A stretch of DNA of 64,000 nt from Akebia trifoliata (GCA_017979445.1 CM030714.1:17293892-17357891), one strand, 5' to 3'. Numbered from the stretch's first letter, positions 9,723 to 22,243 are shown. The notes: a model not told the origin generated them from the letters alone. Numbers and translations are program-made.

Positions 9723-10389
9723 GCAATAGAATTATTTTCCTTCTGAATAATCATTGTATGAATTTTCAAGGTTCATTTAAAATATTTTCAAGGGGGTAAT
9801 ACTGGAATTGATTAAATTCACATTCAATGAGGTTTAATGGTTATCATTATACCTAAGCTCAATCGTCCATCGTCTAACTAGCATTATAAGTCTAACAAAC
9901 GTCAATATCAAGTCAACAGTTAGAAATGACTTTAGACATCACCTAGTTATTCCTTGAAAATCATAGTACTTCAGTCTTGCCGGTTATAAGCGTTATCTCG
10001 AATCCTCAGTCCATGATCAAGGCCGTTATGAGTAGTCTTAAGTTTTCATGAGTCATTTGGGTTAGCTCGAGTTTTTTTTTTCAGTAAGGTCATGTCTTCT
10101 TTTTGAGTCAACTTTTTTTTCTGTTGAGTTGACGTAGTTTGTCGAGTCATAGAGGTGTCTGTCGCCCCTTCTGAATTTGATTGGATAAAGAAAATTTTTG
10201 AATACCTCGAGAGCATTAACGAATTAACTAATAATCTGATAGATTTCTCTCCTGAACAAGGAAGATAAGAGTCGGGCTCAACTTTTAATCAAGAAAGCAA
10301 AGGTCATTGACCTTGGAACAGAAGATAATTCCTAAAGAGATTCAAATAGAAACCATCCTATCCCTAGAGGAACACAAGGGGATAATGAA
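9723..10389 (+). other. Internal region before pol remnant, copy 2
   Basis: Collinear with 3938-4644 of copy 1 (for example the CTCAATCGTCCATCGTCTA block). No readable domain; presumably decayed pol or linker. Confidence 0.5.
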
Positions 10390-11263
10390 TTTTCTCAGAA
10401 ATTTCAAAAGACTTGTTTGTGTGGGCCTATGAGGATATGTTAAGTGCAAGCTTGGGTGTTGTCTGACACAGAATAGATACTAACTTGAGAAAATGAGATC
10501 AAGGAAGATGTTACAAAATGTATTAGTACTACACTTTTCAAAATGGTAGAGGTCCTAGTATAGATTACCATTTTAGATTAATGAAATAATTGAAGCGGTA
10601 TTGATCTCTTATAATGGGTCGTACATCAAAGCTTAGGTTATCACTCTGTGTTCAAAGTTCGAGATTTGACATCACATCATCTCCATACCGCCCTCAGACT
10701 AATGGAGCAGTCGAAGCAGTTAATAAGAATCTTAAGACTATCATTAGGAAAATGTGTCAATCACATTGAGATTGATCAGAAAAACTGTCATTTGCACTAT
10801 GGGCATATTGAACTTCAACTCGATCCTCTACTGGAGCTACTCCCTACTCCTTAGTGTATGGTATGGAAGCAGTCTTACCAGTTGAAACGGAAATTTCATC
10901 TCTTAGGGTCTTGTTGGAAAGTTAGTTGTCAGAAGCAGATTGGGTTTGTCAATGGTATAAAGAGTTAAATTTGATCGAAGAAAAATGACTAAGAACTTTG
11001 ACCAAGTTCAAGCTTATCAAAGAAGAGTCGTCCGTGCGTTTGACAAAAAGATCAAGGTCCATCACTGAAAAGTCGAGGATTTAGTACTCAAAGAGAATCG
11101 GGCACCTATCTTTGACCCTAAAGGGAAGTTCAAACCAAATTGGGGGGGTTCATTCATCGTCAAGGAAATATTATCAAGAAAAACTGTCAGGCTTCAAGAT
11201 CATGATGGAATCGAATTACCAGAACCAACCACCCTTGACCAAATCAAGTGGTACTACATTTAG
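10390..11263 (+). pseudogene. Retrotransposon pol remnant: pre-RT segment joined to integrase (copy 2)
   Basis: Same shortened layout as 4645-5601. A KDLF-W-YEDM block is followed within about 200 bp by integrase. The catalytic Asp before NGSY is Tyr here (TAT for GAT near 10607), so the active site is destroyed. The block with the YRPQTNG-type core is frame-shifted (10648-10854 reads out of frame). Further on the C-terminal module is clear: FDPKGKFKPNWGG then SFIV (GPF/Y-type), and the frame stops at 11263 after DQIKWYYI. Reverse transcriptase and RNase H are absent. Confidence 0.75.
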
Positions 11264-11769
11264 GAGGCCATCTTTGGCCAAATCAATCATCATATTACCC
11301 AGTTACCTAGTTTAATATATCCGTTCTCAACCCCTTTGCAGCCTTTTCAAAATGACAAATTATGCATTTTTCTTTCTCAGCCCTATCACCTAACCTAGGG
11401 GAGGAAAGATTCGAACTACGTTTTGGTCTGATCCCAAAATTTTGGGGTACGTAGGCAACCTAAGAAGTTACTTCAGGCCCGACCACATCAAAATAAAAAA
11501 AATGTATTTCCTCACAAAAAAAATCCAAAAAAAATTCAAAAGAAAAAAAGAAATATCTTCAAAATGGGAAAGAAAATTCAAAGTAAAATAAAAAAAATGC
11601 CACACAAGGGCACTTGGGTCTTTAAGCCTCAAAATTCCCTTCTTTTTATGTCCAGTCCTAAGCCTACCTAAGTACTGTGTAAAAAAGTCAAGAAAGGTAG
11701 TAAAGTATGATTAAACAGTAACTCCAGAAGTTCATAAAGAAAAGACAAGAAAAAGAAAAAAAAAAAAAA
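11264..11769 (+). other. Post-pol region of copy 2
   Basis: Noncoding; GGGGTACGTAGGCAACC at 11446-11462 is the intact form of the post-pol motif. Collinear with 5602-6099. Confidence 0.55.
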
Positions 11770-12000
11770 AAAAGTCTACTAAGTTGAAAACTCGAAAAGG
11801 GCGACTTAAGCAAAAATTAAGGCAAGCTCCCAAGGTTAAAACTTTGAAAGGACAACTTTGGCAACAATCAGAGTAAAGAAAAAAGAAAGCTCGCTAGATT
11901 GAAAATCTGAAAAGGCTATTTAGGCAAAAATTAGAGCAAGCTCGCTAGATTGAAAACCTGAAAAGATGATCCAAGCAAAAGTTAGAGCAACAATGCAAAA
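11770..12000 (+). repeat. Tandem repeat, array I of copy 2
   Basis: Three to four units of the AAGCTCGCTAGATTGAAAA type, collinear with 6100-6345. Confidence 0.65.
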
Positions 12001-12852
12001 CAGAAGAAAAGCTAAGAGCGGTCCGAGCTGAAACATCAGAAGTCTGAATAATCAAGTTCAATACTTAACTTAAACCAGGCACAGGCACAGACACAGAAGC
12101 TACAAGTATCTTGTTTACGATCGATTTGAAAATTTTTACTTCCCCAAGTGAACCAAGGGAGAGAAGGGTGAATTCTATGATAAGTCTCAAAAGGAAATAT
12201 TTTATTTTCTTGAGCCTGACTCAAAATCTTCTATAAAATTAATCAAAATTAAAAGTTGAATATTTATTGCGCTTGTGGTAATCAAATATTTCAAACCTTC
12301 ATACAAGGGGCATTTTTTTTCCTCTAGATATGTAGTTTTTCCCTTATACTAAGGCCATTTTTTTTAAATTTTGCATGATGTATTCAATTATCTCCAATGC
12401 CATGTTTATTGTCAAACTAGGGGTATTTTATTTTTGAGTAATGTTAATCCTAAAAGATAATGGGAACCCCAAACTTAAGGTTACCCTCTTGATAACAGTT
12501 TTTCAAAAAACCCTTAAGGTTCAAAAGAAATAAAAACTCAGGTTTTAAATTCATAAAACTTTTGGATAAAACCTTGAGGTTCAAATAAAAGTACTTCGGA
12601 TCTCACATTTGGTCATGTCAAGAGATTAACTAATAAATCATTTACCTAGAGTGAGAGATAGGGCATTCTTTCGTTTCCAGATTCTTTTCTAGATCCATTC
12701 ATTCTTGGATTCGATCATTCTCTTTCAGATTTATTCATTCGTTCCCTGATTCAATCATTTTTCTCTAGATTCATTTTCAATCTCATCCAGATTCATTTTT
12801 CTTATCCAGATTCATTTATTCTTTCCCAAAATACATTCATTCATTTGTCAGT
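12001..12852 (+). other. 3'UTR, no gene
   Basis: Noncoding. The end (12660-12852) consists of worn AGATTCATTCATT-like words about 25-35 bp apart, an older short-period repeat leading into the next array. Confidence 0.4.
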
Positions 12853-14137
12853 TTTGCTCAGATGTCGCCAAGGGTAATCTTGGATTTTGCTCAGTTGCCG
12901 TCAAAGGTTAACTTGGATTTTGCTCAGTTGCCGTCAAGGGTTAGCTTGGATTTTGCTTAGTTGTCGCCAAGGGTAAGCTTGGATTTTGCTCCGTGGTCGC
13001 CAAGGGTTATCTTTGATTTTGCTAAGTTACCGCCAAGGCTTAACTTGGATTTTGCTCAGTTGTTGCCAAGGGTTATCTTGAATTTTGCTCAGATGCCACC
13101 AAGGGTTATCATGGATTTTGCTCAGTTGCCGTCAAAGGTTATCTTAGATTTTGCTGAAATGCCGCCAAGGGTTATCTTGGATTTTGCTCAGTTGCCACCA
13201 AGGGTTATCTTGGATTTTGCTCAGATGCCGCCAAGGTTTATCTTGAATTTTGCTCAGTTGCCGCCAAGGGTTAACTTGGATTTTGCTCAGTTGCCGCCAA
13301 GATTTATCTTGGATTTTGCTTAGATGCCACCAAGGGTTATCATGGATTTTGCTCAGTTTCCGCCAAGGGTTATCTTGGATTTTGCTCAGTTGCCGTCAAA
13401 GGTTATCTTAGATTTTGCTGAAATGCCGCCAAGGGTTATCTTGGATTTTGCTCAGTTGCCACCAAGGGTTATCTTGGATTTTGCTCAGATGCCACCAAGG
13501 TTTATCTTGAATTTTGCTCAGTTGCCACCAAGGGTTAACTTGGATTTTGCTCAGTTGCCGCCAAGATTTATCTTAGATTTTGCTCAGTTGCCGCCAAGGG
13601 TTAACTTGAATTTTACTCAGTTGCCGCCAAGGGTTAACTTGGATTTTGCTCAATTGCCGCCAAGGGTTATTTTGGATTTTGCTCAGTTACCGCCAAGGGT
13701 TAGGTTGGATTTTGCTCAGTTGCCGCCAAGGGTTAGCTTGAATTTTTCTCCGTGGCCGCCAAGGATTATCATGGATTTTGCTCAGTTGCCGCCAAAGGTT
13801 AGCTTGGATTTTTCTCCGTTGCCGCCAAGGGTTAACTTGGATTTTGCTCAGTTGCCGCCACGAGTTAACTTGGATTTTGCTCAGATGCCGCCACGGGTTA
13901 TCTTAAATTTTGCTTAGTTTCCACCAAGGGTTATCTTGGATTTTGCTCAGATGTCGCCAAAGGTTATCTTGGATTTTGCTCAATTGTCGCCAAGGGTTAA
14001 CTTGGATTTTGCTCAGTTGCCGCGAAGGGTTATCTTGGATTTTACTCAGATGCCGCCAAGGGTTATCTTGGATTTTGCTCAGTTGCTGCCAAGGGTTATC
14101 TTGGATTTTGCTCTGTTACCACCGAGGGTTTACTTAG
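12853..14137 (+). repeat. 33-bp tandem repeat, about 39 copies (3'UTR array II, copy 2 type)
   Basis: Unit: ATTTTGCTCAG, TTGCCGCCAAG, GGTTATCTTGG, each 11 bp. The period is a multiple of three, so one frame stays open for long stretches (12961-13323, 13324-13917, 13936-14247) and reads as an 11-residue repeat, QLPPRVILDFA. A 175-bp block (13101-13275) recurs at about 13347-13520, so multi-unit segments were copied too. I treat the reading frames as by-products of the period; no start context, signal or homologous protein supports a gene. Confidence 0.92.
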
Positions 14138-14345
14138 AATTATGCTTAGTTTATGCTCAAATTATGCTTAGTTTATACTCAGATTATGCTCAGTTATACT
14201 CAGTTTATGATCAGTCTATGCTCAGTTTATGCTCAGATTATGCTTAGTTATGCTCAGTTTATGATCAGTTTATCCTCAGATTATGCTCAAATTAAGCTTA
14301 GTTTATGCTCAATTTATATTCATTTTATGCTCAGATTTTACTCAG
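14138..14345 (+). repeat. 11-bp tandem repeat adjoining the 33-bp array
   Basis: About 18 worn copies of TTTATGCTCAG with ATTATGCTCAG and TTTATGATCAG variants. The unit equals the first third of the 33-bp unit, which suggests the longer unit grew out of it. Confidence 0.8.
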
Positions 14346-14409
14346 TTCCAACTTAAACTCTTTAAAATTTATCCTAGATTTTAAGTGCACAAACATGCAC
14401 AGTTGTTAC

Positions 14410-14653
14410 ATCAGTCAAGGAGAATTTTATAAAATTCAAAGATCTGACACTGCTAGTGAGAGCTCTTGCTCAAGGACCTGACAACCTTTTAGTTCGGGGA
14501 GAGTTTTACCCTCAAGGATCTGAACACACAGACGAATTGCTAAATCAAGCTGCAAAATGAACTGTCACTAGCTTTGACATTCGGATATCATACTATCTAC
14601 CGAAATAGATTTACTATCTACTTTGCTTCAACCCTCTGCCAAAGAGGGGCATC
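14410..14653 (+). promoter_or_regulatory. Conserved pre-LTR block and polypurine tract, copy 2
   Basis: Collinear with 7780-8023; ends CCAAAGAGGGGCATC directly before the LTR, the best-preserved polypurine tract in the window. Confidence 0.75.
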
Positions 14654-16366
14654 TGTAGACACCCCATTTTTGCACTCGCCTGATTAATCAACTCGTTAAC
14701 CCGATTGCAACGATTTCCAATGATGGATGATTATTCCAATGCTTTATTGTGCTACCAGATATGTTTCAGAAATCCGGATGAGGTATCTCGAACTGACAAA
14801 ATGGTAGAAACCACGCTACGCTAGGAAAATATAACCTCAAAAGCTTAGAAATCAACATTTTTCATACAAAAAGAAGTTTCACAATAAAAATCACTAAGAA
14901 ATGACCAAATTATCAAAATACCCCTAACCTTAAAATATCCCTAGAGCCTACGTTATGCTTAGGAAACCCATTCAAGCACATAAAATTACAAATCAAAACC
15001 AAATAAATCATTTCATAAATTTTTACAGAATTCGACAAAATTATGAAAATGCCCCTCATAAAGTTCATGATCATTTCACACAAAAAATTTCATAAATGAC
15101 ACAAACCAATATTTCCATTGAATTCCTTACGAAAAATCGATTCTAAAACATCCTAGAACATAAAAAAATTAACTTAAAACGCGAAAAGTCCTCTCCGAGG
15201 GCAAAACGGTAATTTCACAAATTTTGTAATTAAAAATTTCAACATTAATAAATAAAATATTAAATAATTAAAGTGAAACATTAATAAAATTAATTTAAAA
15301 TTTAAATAAAAAAATCGATCAATTAGGCTCTCAGGCAAAATTATTGATAGTTGCCAAGATATTTATTCAAGGACCCCCCATTTGGGGGTCCAAAGAATTA
15401 AGATATAATAGAGGGGGGTTCTCCAAAAAATTAAAGTCAATCAAGTAAGACTAAAGTCAAGATATTAAAGTCAAAATTAAAGTCAATCAAGTAAGACTAA
15501 AGTTAAAATCTTAAAGTCAATTAAATAAGACCAAAAGTCAAAACCCTAATAGAGTTCTAATTAAATAATAACTCTATTTAATAGAATTCTAACTAAAATA
15601 TAACTTTACCTAAAACAGTTCTAATTAAAATATAACTCTACTTAAAACAATTCTAATTAAAATACAACTTTACCTAAAACAATTCTAATTAAAATATAAC
15701 TCTAACTAAAAGAATTATAATTAAACACTAATTCTATTTAAACAAATCCTTAAAAAAATCTATAAATAGGGGTCATCATACCCTATTTTCGTATCAAATA
15801 ATAAACCCTAAGAGAAGTAGGTCAAAAAGCTTCCCTAACCTCCCATAAACCCTAATTTTGAAGTCCCAACTCCTTACCTAACACCCATACTTCGATTTTA
15901 GTCTGAAAAATACTTAGAAGCCCTTCAAAAACATCCCAAAATCCATAACAAATTCGAAGAATCCAGATCTGAGAAAGAGATACCTTGTCTCGGAGATTAG
16001 AAATCAGATCCGAAAATAAAACGAAGCAAGGAGTACGGTACAAGGAGCAATTTTATCATATCTGAAGGAATAGAATCTTTGCGTATCAAAGGTAAAATTT
16101 CTTTTATTTTTTTATCTAGGTTTTTTTGTTAGCAATGTAGTCTTATTTGGGATAAGTAGAGACCGATATTGGCCGGGCGGGGTTGGTGCCTAACACCTTT
16201 CAACCCTTTAATGTGATCCCTTGATTCAGTTTTTCTTTAATAGATTAGTTTCTTTATCCGTTTAGAGTCAGTATCCAGTTCCTAGATCGTAATAACTAGG
16301 TGGCGACTCCCAAATCTCAAAGGTCAAAAGTAGATCCGCGCATCCCGCGAATCGAGGGCGTTTTTA
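14654..16366 (+). mobile_element. 3' LTR of LTR-A copy 2
   Basis: 1,713 bp, TGTAGACACCCC to GAGGGCGTTTTTA (last CA changed to TA). TATAAATA at 15761-15768; the U5 site TGGCGACTCC at 16301-16310. The flank GGTTG (16367-16371) is the predicted target duplication. Confidence 0.88.
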
Positions 16367-18163
16367 GGTTGCCATAAAATAATTTGAGGGTTTTAAAATG
16401 ATTTCATTTTTGAAGGTGGTTACAACCCCTATACTTTCAACAGAATCGAAGTCCGATCTACTGAAGATAGGAAAGTAAAAACATCACATCTTAGAAGTTT
16501 AAAAAAAAGAAATTAAAAGAAAGTGAGAGGGGAGGTACAAAAAAGTAATAGAGAGGGGAGAGAGGGGGGTATGTCCTACCTTGAAGCATTAATGTTTTTC
16601 TTCTTCTTCTATATCTTCTGCTTGAGTCCTTAGTAAAATATGACTATGTATTTTAGAGTAATGTGAAAAAGTTGAGAGTGAAGTAGAAGAGAGTAGAGAA
16701 TAGAGATGAGTTGAAAGTAGATTTTTTATTTTATTTTTTTGTATAAGATTTGGTGGGAGAATTGATCACCATTTTTGAAAAGAGGAGGGGTATTTATAAA
16801 TGGTTAGGGATTACTTTAGGGATATAATTGGGTGAATTGTTGGAAGAGTAGAGAATGACATAGGTTTCAGGATGGGGGGTATGAAATTTAGAGTGGAAAG
16901 GAGGGTAGTTGTGTAATGAAGGTAAATGGATAGTATTTTGATCCAAATGATTTGGATCTTACCCAATCAATTTGAGTGGAGTATTTGGTAACATGAGATG
17001 ATGGGTCTTAAGAGGGTGGTTGATTGATTGAGTAGTATTTGATTTAAGAGAATGGAGGGTGTAAGAGGATGGTTAATTAGGTTTTGGGAGGGTGAGGGAG
17101 ATGGTGACATGTGATAAAATGTGTCAAGATTAAGGATTTAGATGATTTGATGGAAGAAATTGAGTGTTTGATTTGAGAGGAGGGATGTAGGTTTAGGCTA
17201 TAGAGATGGGTTTATAGGAATGATGATGGTAGGTTAGGGGGAGGTTTGGATTTGTAAGAATGATAATGGTAGGTTAGAGGAAGGTATGGGTTTTTAGGAA
17301 ATGATGATGGTAGGTTAGATGAGGGTAATGGATTGATGTGAGTAGATAGATTTTTTGAGAGAAAATATGATGGGTTGATATGTGGGTAAATGATGTTTAG
17401 AGAAAAGGTGATGGGATAGGTAGTGGGATGAGGAAGGTGAGATGGGGTGATGACATATGTCACATTTGATGATCAAGAGAGTGATTGGTTGATATGGATA
17501 TTGGTATGTGGGTTAGGGTTATGGATTATGGATTATGGATATGGTTTGATATGGATAATAGTTTACGGGCTTTGGTGGATTGGGCTTGGGTTTTAGGAAG
17601 GATTTTTAGTTATTTGGAATTGGTTACGATCATTTTTGAATGAGTTTTTGAGGGTATGTAGGTTTTAGGGTTTAAGTGATGTGCGATTAAATTTAGGTTA
17701 GGTGGGTAAGGTGAGAAAATGTACTTTGAGAGTTGAGTGTTCGTGGGTTTTGAACAGGTTTAGGATTTCTCCATATTCGAAGGGTGGAGTGGTGAGGGTA
17801 ATAGACGATGGTGGGTATCCCAAGTCTCATTTTATATTTATTTATCCTTTTAGGGATTTTTGGAATCATTGGATTGATCAAAATGTCACGTGTTAGCAAA
17901 TTAGGCTTTTTAGGCCCATTGACGACTTTTATTGAAAAATCTGTATTTTTGATTTTGGGAGTGGAGCGATGAAGGCGGGACTACACCAAATCTTTTTTGG
18001 TGGGCAACTAGACCCATAGGGGGTTTTACGGGCCCTCAATTTTGATTAAATGCCATATTTTAGTGATTCGGGCTTTTGAGCCCCCTTTGGCTAATTTTTA
18101 ATTAAAAACTGTTATTTTTGGATCCTTTCAAATATGGGACCTGTTCAAATTGGGGTGTCTACA
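16367..18163 (-). mobile_element. LTR-B copy 1, left end cut by LTR-A copy 2
   Basis: Matches 60200-62286 along its length: CT-rich leader with TTCTTCTTCT, the GGTATTTATAAATG TATA region, GATGATGGTAGGTTAGG repeats (17200-17345), a TGCCACGTGTTGG-like block, and the end CAAATTGGGGTGTCTACA. Sense direction is inferred as minus from the TGTAGACACC opening shared with LTR-A. Its first bases align only from the GTTGCCA block on, consistent with interruption there. No internal region follows, so it may be a solo LTR. The plus-strand frame at 17702-17896 and the minus-strand frame at 17212-17463 are not supported as genes. Confidence 0.75.
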
Positions 18164-18180
18164 ATCTTAAAGAGAACTCA

Positions 18181-18853
18181 TGAGCATTTTAAATAAAAGA
18201 AAGGCATGAAACTAGAAACAACACAAGAACTTGCTCTAGGCTTTTCACTCTCTAATGGAGGGGAGCTTAACCTAATGTCATTGTAAGAGAGGAAAGATTA
18301 GAGATGGAAGAACTTTTCTTCATTTTATGGAGAAACTTACAAATTCTTCTTCTTCTACTTCTTCCAAAATTATTTAGCCAAAAAGAAAATAACTAGAAGA
18401 TAAAAATACAAAAATATAACAGAAGAGGCTAAGAGCCTTAGATTAAAGGAGTCTTAGATAAGATAACTAAGAGGGAGCGTTTCTCTAGAGATTGAAACTT
18501 TATTTATAGAGAAAAATGTGTGTATAAGAGTCTAAAAGTAGTTTTCACTTTTCTTTGCAGAAAAAAAGAAAAAAGAAAAACATGAGTTAAAGATTAGAGC
18601 ATTCCAAAGTGGACGCAAATGGTTTTGCCTTGAGATTTTGATTCAAAAATGTTGATTTTCTGCACAAGAAACACACGTAATTAGATTTATCTAGTAAATA
18701 AATTTATTTATGTATAATTAAGCCTAATTAACATGCAGCAGGATGTTTCGAGGCATATCATGATTATTACCTTAATATGGAGAAATATAGACAAAAATTA
18801 AGATAAATGTCAGGAAAACGTGCGTATAATTCAGTGTTTCTAGACACTCATCA
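18181..18853 (-). repeat. 3' LTR of the Athila-like element
   Basis: Pairs with 21572-22243. The 5-bp left flank (ACTCA) does not match the right flank AGTTC. Confidence 0.8.
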
Positions 18854-21571
18854 CACCCCCAAACTTATCCTTTTATTCTAGTCCCTAGAAAATAAAACTA
18901 CCACTTTGGTAGGTACTTCTACTGCATTTAGCGAATGCAGCAAGCCTTTGAACCCCTAGGTTACCCTCAGTGGACGAGTTTGACTCGTGAGGATTTGCAG
19001 ATAATATACCTACAAAATTCCAACACTTTATAAAAATATCAAAATCAAAATCAAGGTATGTAAGATGAACATAATGATATTTCACAAATCAGTCAAAGGT
19101 TATTTACGTTTGAACAAAGTTCTAAGTTTTTATTCCTCATTTTAGAAATTTTCAAAGATAACTTGAGTGCTTGTGCGATTTTTTGATTTTTTTCTTTTTA
19201 AAAGTAATATATTTTTTAAGAACAAGATTTCATCTCTTAATTGTTGAGAATGATTGGTTTTACCTAAGTTCTAATTAGAAACTAAGCATCATGTCTAGGA
19301 TTGTGAGAGATGTGGATATTCACTGTAATACCTTTAAGGGGCTTTATCTGTGATATTCTAGTTTATTCACATTTTTACCATTGATGATTTTCATTCTACT
19401 GAACTAATTGGTCTCATTGGACTCTTTTAAGTTTTGTACATTTTCAGTTTTAACCTTTTTTGCTTTACTTTCGTCTTTGTCACATCTTTCTACTTTTTAT
19501 TTTCACAACTATTTCATACTTCACCATTTTTGGTGTTCATTTTACAAAAAATAGGTAACCCTTTTCAAGAGACCCAATTTAATCCTATGATTGTTGTTCA
19601 AGTGATACTAACTCCAATTCTACTTTTTTTCTAACCAGTCAACCAAAAGACAAAGAAATCATAATTCACTAGACTAAATTTCCCTTAATACTCTATATAG
19701 AAAAGAAAGTCAACTCTTGTTCCATAAAATCTTATTTTTTCCAAGTGTTCAATCAAAAGTGAACTTTTCAAAGTAATCTTTTTATGATTTTCTTAATGAG
19801 GAATAACCAAAAAGAACTTATGATCAAAAGTTAGGACATGAGCCTAAGATTTGAAATTCATACGTAAAAAGTACATACAAAGATTTTGAAGAAATTTTTT
19901 TGAAAGTATTATATAATTTTTTTAATTAAATTTTTTTTTTTTAAAATTTTGAAAATAAGTTAACATGAAATTGTGAGCTAACCTAATACCCTTAAACCTA
20001 AATGAAATACTGTTCTCAATATGCAAGTAGTAAGGAAAGAGAGAAAAATGTTAGATCACACCTGAAACGGATTAGACATTAATGTGCAAAATCTTGTTAC
20101 AACTGAGCTGAAAATATTGAAAGTTATGATAATTTTAATTTTTGAAACAGTTTTGTATAAATGAAATCCTACCTAAGAATTGAAAAACAACCTAAAAACA
20201 TCATAATCTTAGAATTAAACCCATCCTAATTTAAATTCAAACTTTTAGTGGTCCGTACCTTCTTCTTCTTAATATAGGCCAATATCTGTCTCTATTGGTC
20301 AATCAACAATTGCTAACTAGTCTGCAGTCCTAGGAGCACTGATTGATTAGTTTGTTGAGAGTTGGCTTGAAGTAGAAGAGAATGAGGAAGGGATTAGTGT
20401 TAGATTTTTTATAAGAATTTTGTTTCCTAATTACACTACTTATTAAAACAAAAACACATAGGCTGCCTCCCAAGCAACATTAAGTTTAACATCTTCAGCC
20501 GGACCTATTAAAAGGTCCAAATCTTAGGTATTTTCCCAGTATCTAATTTTACAGACACAGGGATAGACTTCCCACCCAAAATGATAGGTAAATAGATTTT
20601 TACCATCGTTAGGATATGGAAATGAGTTTTTAAAATGATCAACATCCCTCATTTATCCTCAGTTCTTAACGTCATCACCTTTTCTAAATAGTTTTCAATC
20701 ATCGTATTCCCTAAGAGAATGAAAGTTGTAAGACAAGTAAGGTCTGTACAATCTAATGAAAGGATAGGTTGGATGGGATACGAGGTTGGATCGATAGTGG
20801 TCGAAATTGGTATGACTAACAATTTAGAATTGATCTTTGATTCCTCTTGGACAATAGTTTCCTTTGATGGTGAATCAATTTTCTTAGTCAAATTTGTACA
20901 ATCAACTTGTTCATCGAGAATTTGAAACATTAGTTGCTTATCGGGGGTTATCTCATTTGAAAATTGACTATTCTCTCATTCTTCTAAGGGCATAGTAAGT
21001 TAACCTAGTTAGATTTCCATCATTATTTCGGTTGAAACTATAACCTCATTGGTTTGAATTTGAACTTCAATTGAGATGGGATTATCAATTATTGGAGGAG
21101 AGGATAAAAATAAATGAATGGATGTTGGCTTAGGTTCTGTAGCTCTATAATCAAAAAATTATTGAAAATCATGGGATTGTTAGGGACTTATGGTTGGATT
21201 CATCATCGAGGTGTCATGCATATAAAAATCATCATGGTTACCAAAATGACTACCCAGAGTGAACTCGTTCTAACACGGTATAGTATCCAAGGGAAATCAA
21301 TTATCTATATGGTATAATTGGTCGAATGAACTAGGTGTCGACATCCAATAAGAATTTTGAAAATAATCCATATTGGCCTACGTAGCACGAAACATAGGTA
21401 GACTCAAACAACACTCGGGAGGATGACCATAATTATCATATAGGACGCATGGGATCCAAGATTCTCTCTTAAACTCCATGACAATGTAAATCTGCTCAGG
21501 GTTCTATATCTATTTTAACATATACTATGGATTTGCACACAAGAGAGGGAAGAATTTACACGTGATCACTA
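18854..21571 (-). other. Interior of the Athila-like element
   Basis: Polypurine tract at 18854-18867 (minus). The rest is AT-rich noncoding sequence. The 93-residue minus-strand frame at 20649-20930 lies where the end of pol would be but shows no motif I know, so it is not called. Confidence 0.45.
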
Positions 21572-22243
21572 TGAGCATTTTAGATTAAAGAAAGGCAAGA
21601 AACTAGAACAACACAAGAGTTTGCTCTAGGCTTTTTCACTCTCCAATGGAAGGGGGCTTAACCTAATGTCATCGCAAGAGAGAAAATATAAGAGATGGAA
21701 GAACTTTTCTTCATGTCATGGAGAAACTTACAAAATCTTCTTGTTTTACTTCTTACAAGACTATTTAGTCAAAAAGAAAATAACTAGAAGATAAAAATAC
21801 AAAAAAAATAAGAGAAGAGGCTAAGAGCCATAGATTAAAGAAGTCTTGGATAAGAGAGTCAAGAGGGAACATGTCTTTAGAAATTAAAACTCTATTTATA
21901 GAGAAAAATGTGTGTAGAAGAGTCCAAAAGCAACCTCCATTTTTTTGTACAAAAAGATAAAAGAGGAAAACATGAGTTAAAGATTAGGACATTCCAAAGT
22001 AGGCCCAAATGTTTTTACCTTGAGATTTTGATTCTAAAATGTTGATTTTCTGTACAAGAAATACACGTAATTAGATTTGTCTAGTAAATGAATTTATTTA
22101 TGTATAATTAAGCCTAATTAACATGCAACATGATGTTTCGAGACTTATCATGATTATTACCTTAATACGGAGAAATAGAGACAAAAATTAAGATAAATGT
22201 CCAGAAAATATGTGTATAATTCAATATTTTGAAACACTCATCA
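21572..22243 (-). repeat. 5' LTR of the Athila-like element
   Basis: 672 bp, about 90 percent like its partner by eye, so not a recent insertion. The bases inside it (TAGTGATCACGTG on the minus strand) are where the primer site should be; I cannot assign a tRNA. Confidence 0.75.

Larger units (their letters stand above)
9723..16366 (+). mobile_element. LTR-A element copy 2, left part outside window
   Basis: Starts abruptly at the end of copy 1's 3' LTR with GCAATAGAATTATTTTCC, which matches copy 1 from 3938 on. It then runs in parallel with copy 1: pol remnant, post-pol motif, array I, a different array II, conserved pre-LTR block, 3' LTR. The simplest reading is that copy 1 inserted into copy 2, whose 5' half then lies left of the window. 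It was in turn probably inserted into LTR-B at 16367. Confidence 0.75.
18181..22243 (-). mobile_element. Athila-like Ty3/gypsy element, internally deleted
   Basis: Two direct repeats of 673 and 672 bp (18181-18853, 21572-22243), both TGAGCATTTT...ACTCATCA, enclose 2.7 kb. On the minus strand the left LTR is preceded by AAGTTTGGGGGTG, a good polypurine tract. CTTGGGAGGCAGCC near 20460-20480 (minus) resembles the TTGGGAGGCAACCC block that follows integrase in Athila-type elements. No gag, RT or integrase domain is readable, so only the 3' part of the interior remains. The right flank resumes LTR-C leader sequence; a matching 5-bp duplication was not found on the left, so the left junction may be altered. 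Confidence 0.65.

Noticed and set aside
12853..14137. Possible CRISPR-like array
   Set aside because: Units are contiguous with no unique spacers, and the context is a plant retroelement.
17212..17463. 83-residue Pro/Ser/Tyr-rich minus-strand frame
   Set aside because: Reads through the GATGATGGTAGGTTAGG repeat of LTR-B1; not open in LTR-B2.
20649..20930. 93-residue minus-strand frame in the Athila-like element, possibly the end of pol
   Set aside because: No motif of protease, RT or integrase; a complementary open frame exists on the other strand.
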